Notes under the pieces: generated by a model
Told to the model about the DNA's origin: nothing
The model's database searches: none
The model's input: the letters and a program-made list of their open reading frames with translations, nothing else
Program-made: the position numbers and the translations under genes
NCBI GenBank assembly: GCA_016280565.1
Contig: JAEEGY010000066.1
Location: 1 to 6,389 of the forward strand
DNA from: Fretibacterium sp.
GTDB taxonomy: Bacteria > Synergistota > Synergistia > Synergistales > Aminobacteriaceae
Direction: 5' to 3'
Length of the DNA stretch: 6,389 nucleotides
Part shown: in pieces, positions 5,941 through 6,389 of the stretch
Layout of the letters: each line of letters starts with the position of its first letter
Position numbering within the stretch: the stretch's first letter is position 1

Positions 5941-6389
5941 ATGTGTCATCTTAACGGAATTGGCAAGGTAAGTGCAGTCTGTGCTCTGGTTTCATCCCTT
6001 TTCCTGTCTCCTGCCTGGGCGGAGGACGTGGGGCCTGACGCTCGTGTGCTTGAAGAGGCAGCCGTGCGCAGCGTCAATCATTTTGCCCTTCAGTCGGCCC
6101 GGCTTTTGGCGCAGGATGGAGGGGATCTCTTCTTTTCCCCTTACAGCATCATCTCCGCCCTGGGCATGACCTACGCGGGGGCGAAGGGGGAGACGGCTGG
6201 GGAGATGGAGAAGGCCCTTCTGTTCTCGCCGGAGCTTCACGTCTCGCTGGACACGCTGACTCAGGACCTGCTGAGCGGAGCCGGGAAGGACTCGGAGACC
6301 CTGACCACGGCCAACCGCATCTGGCTCCATAAGGGGCTGACCCTTCGCCCGGACTTTGCCGGTACACTCCGCCGCGACTATGGCAGCAC
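5941..6389 (+). CDS. Exported serpin-family protein, N-terminal part (runs off the window)
   Basis: Serpins are usually suicide inhibitors of serine or cysteine proteases. The ATG at 5941 follows GGAGGA (5928-5933) by 7 bases, and 149 complete codons are open to the window edge, roughly a third of a typical serpin. Residues 1-27 form a signal peptide ending PAWA with cleavage before Glu28. Cys14 is followed by hydrophobic residues, so it is not a lipobox. The mature start shows the serpin helix A pattern (VNHFALQSARLL, 45-56), the strand 6B/helix B signature DLFFSPYSIISALGMTYAGAKGETAGEM (62-89), and a TANRIWLHKGLTLRPDF segment matching the conserved ANxxWxxKGxxLxxxF region. The reactive-centre loop lies outside the window, so inhibitory activity and target cannot be judged. 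Export suggests action on periplasmic, secreted or host proteases. Confidence 0.9.
   Translation, partial: MCHLNGIGKVSAVCALVSSLFLSPAWAEDVGPDARVLEEAAVRSVNHFALQSARLLAQDGGDLFFSPYSIISALGMTYAGAKGETAGEMEKALLFSPELHVSLDTLTQDLLSGAGKDSETLTTANRIWLHKGLTLRPDFAGTLRRDYGS

Noticed and set aside
1..6389. A novel defence, mobile or CRISPR-like system
   Set aside because: Every long gene belongs to a recognisable family. There is no repeat array, transposase, integrase, phage or toxin-antitoxin gene, and base composition is even apart from intergenic gaps.

Overview
The window looks like ordinary chromosome from a high-GC, diderm and probably strictly anaerobic bacterium. A K+-dependent membrane pyrophosphatase, two exported proteases of envelope type, an AmmeMemoRadiSam-type radical SAM protein and an exported serpin fit an amino-acid-fermenting anaerobe such as a member of the Synergistota. 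That placement is inference from gene content and residue style, not from a marker gene. No tRNA, rRNA, CRISPR array, insertion sequence or integrase was seen.

Layout, left to right. (1) At the extreme left a probable minus-strand gene starts at 32 and leaves the window after ten codons. It is divergent from hppA, and the space between them holds facing sigma70-like promoters and two abutting dyad-symmetric sites (89-109 and 108-128). (2) hppA (252-2336) encodes a membrane ion-pumping pyrophosphatase and ends at a strong intrinsic terminator (2362-2394). (3) A two-gene unit follows: an exported M48 metalloprotease (2422-3198) whose stop overlaps the start (ATGA) of a radical SAM gene, amrS (3195-4094). 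The radical SAM protein lacks the C-terminal segment usual in its family. (4) A 309-base, visibly AT-rich gap (4095-4403) carries a near-palindromic Fur-box-like sequence, a run of eight G, a weak promoter candidate and a short hairpin. (5) A two-PDZ Do/HtrA serine protease (4404-5876) ends at a clear terminator (5896-5921). (6) The first 149 codons of an exported serpin (5941 to the window edge) follow.

How the genes may work together. hppA is probably its own transcription unit and would couple hydrolysis of biosynthetic pyrophosphate to an ion gradient. The M48 protease, the Do protease and the serpin all carry signal peptides, so much of the window concerns proteolysis and its control outside the cytoplasm. 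The M48 gene and amrS are almost certainly co-transcribed and translationally coupled, but a functional link between them is not known to me. I found no clearly new multi-gene system. The best leads are the operator-like dyads before hppA, the Fur-like site before the Do protease, the shortened AmrS with its M48 coupling, and the protease/serpin neighbourhood.
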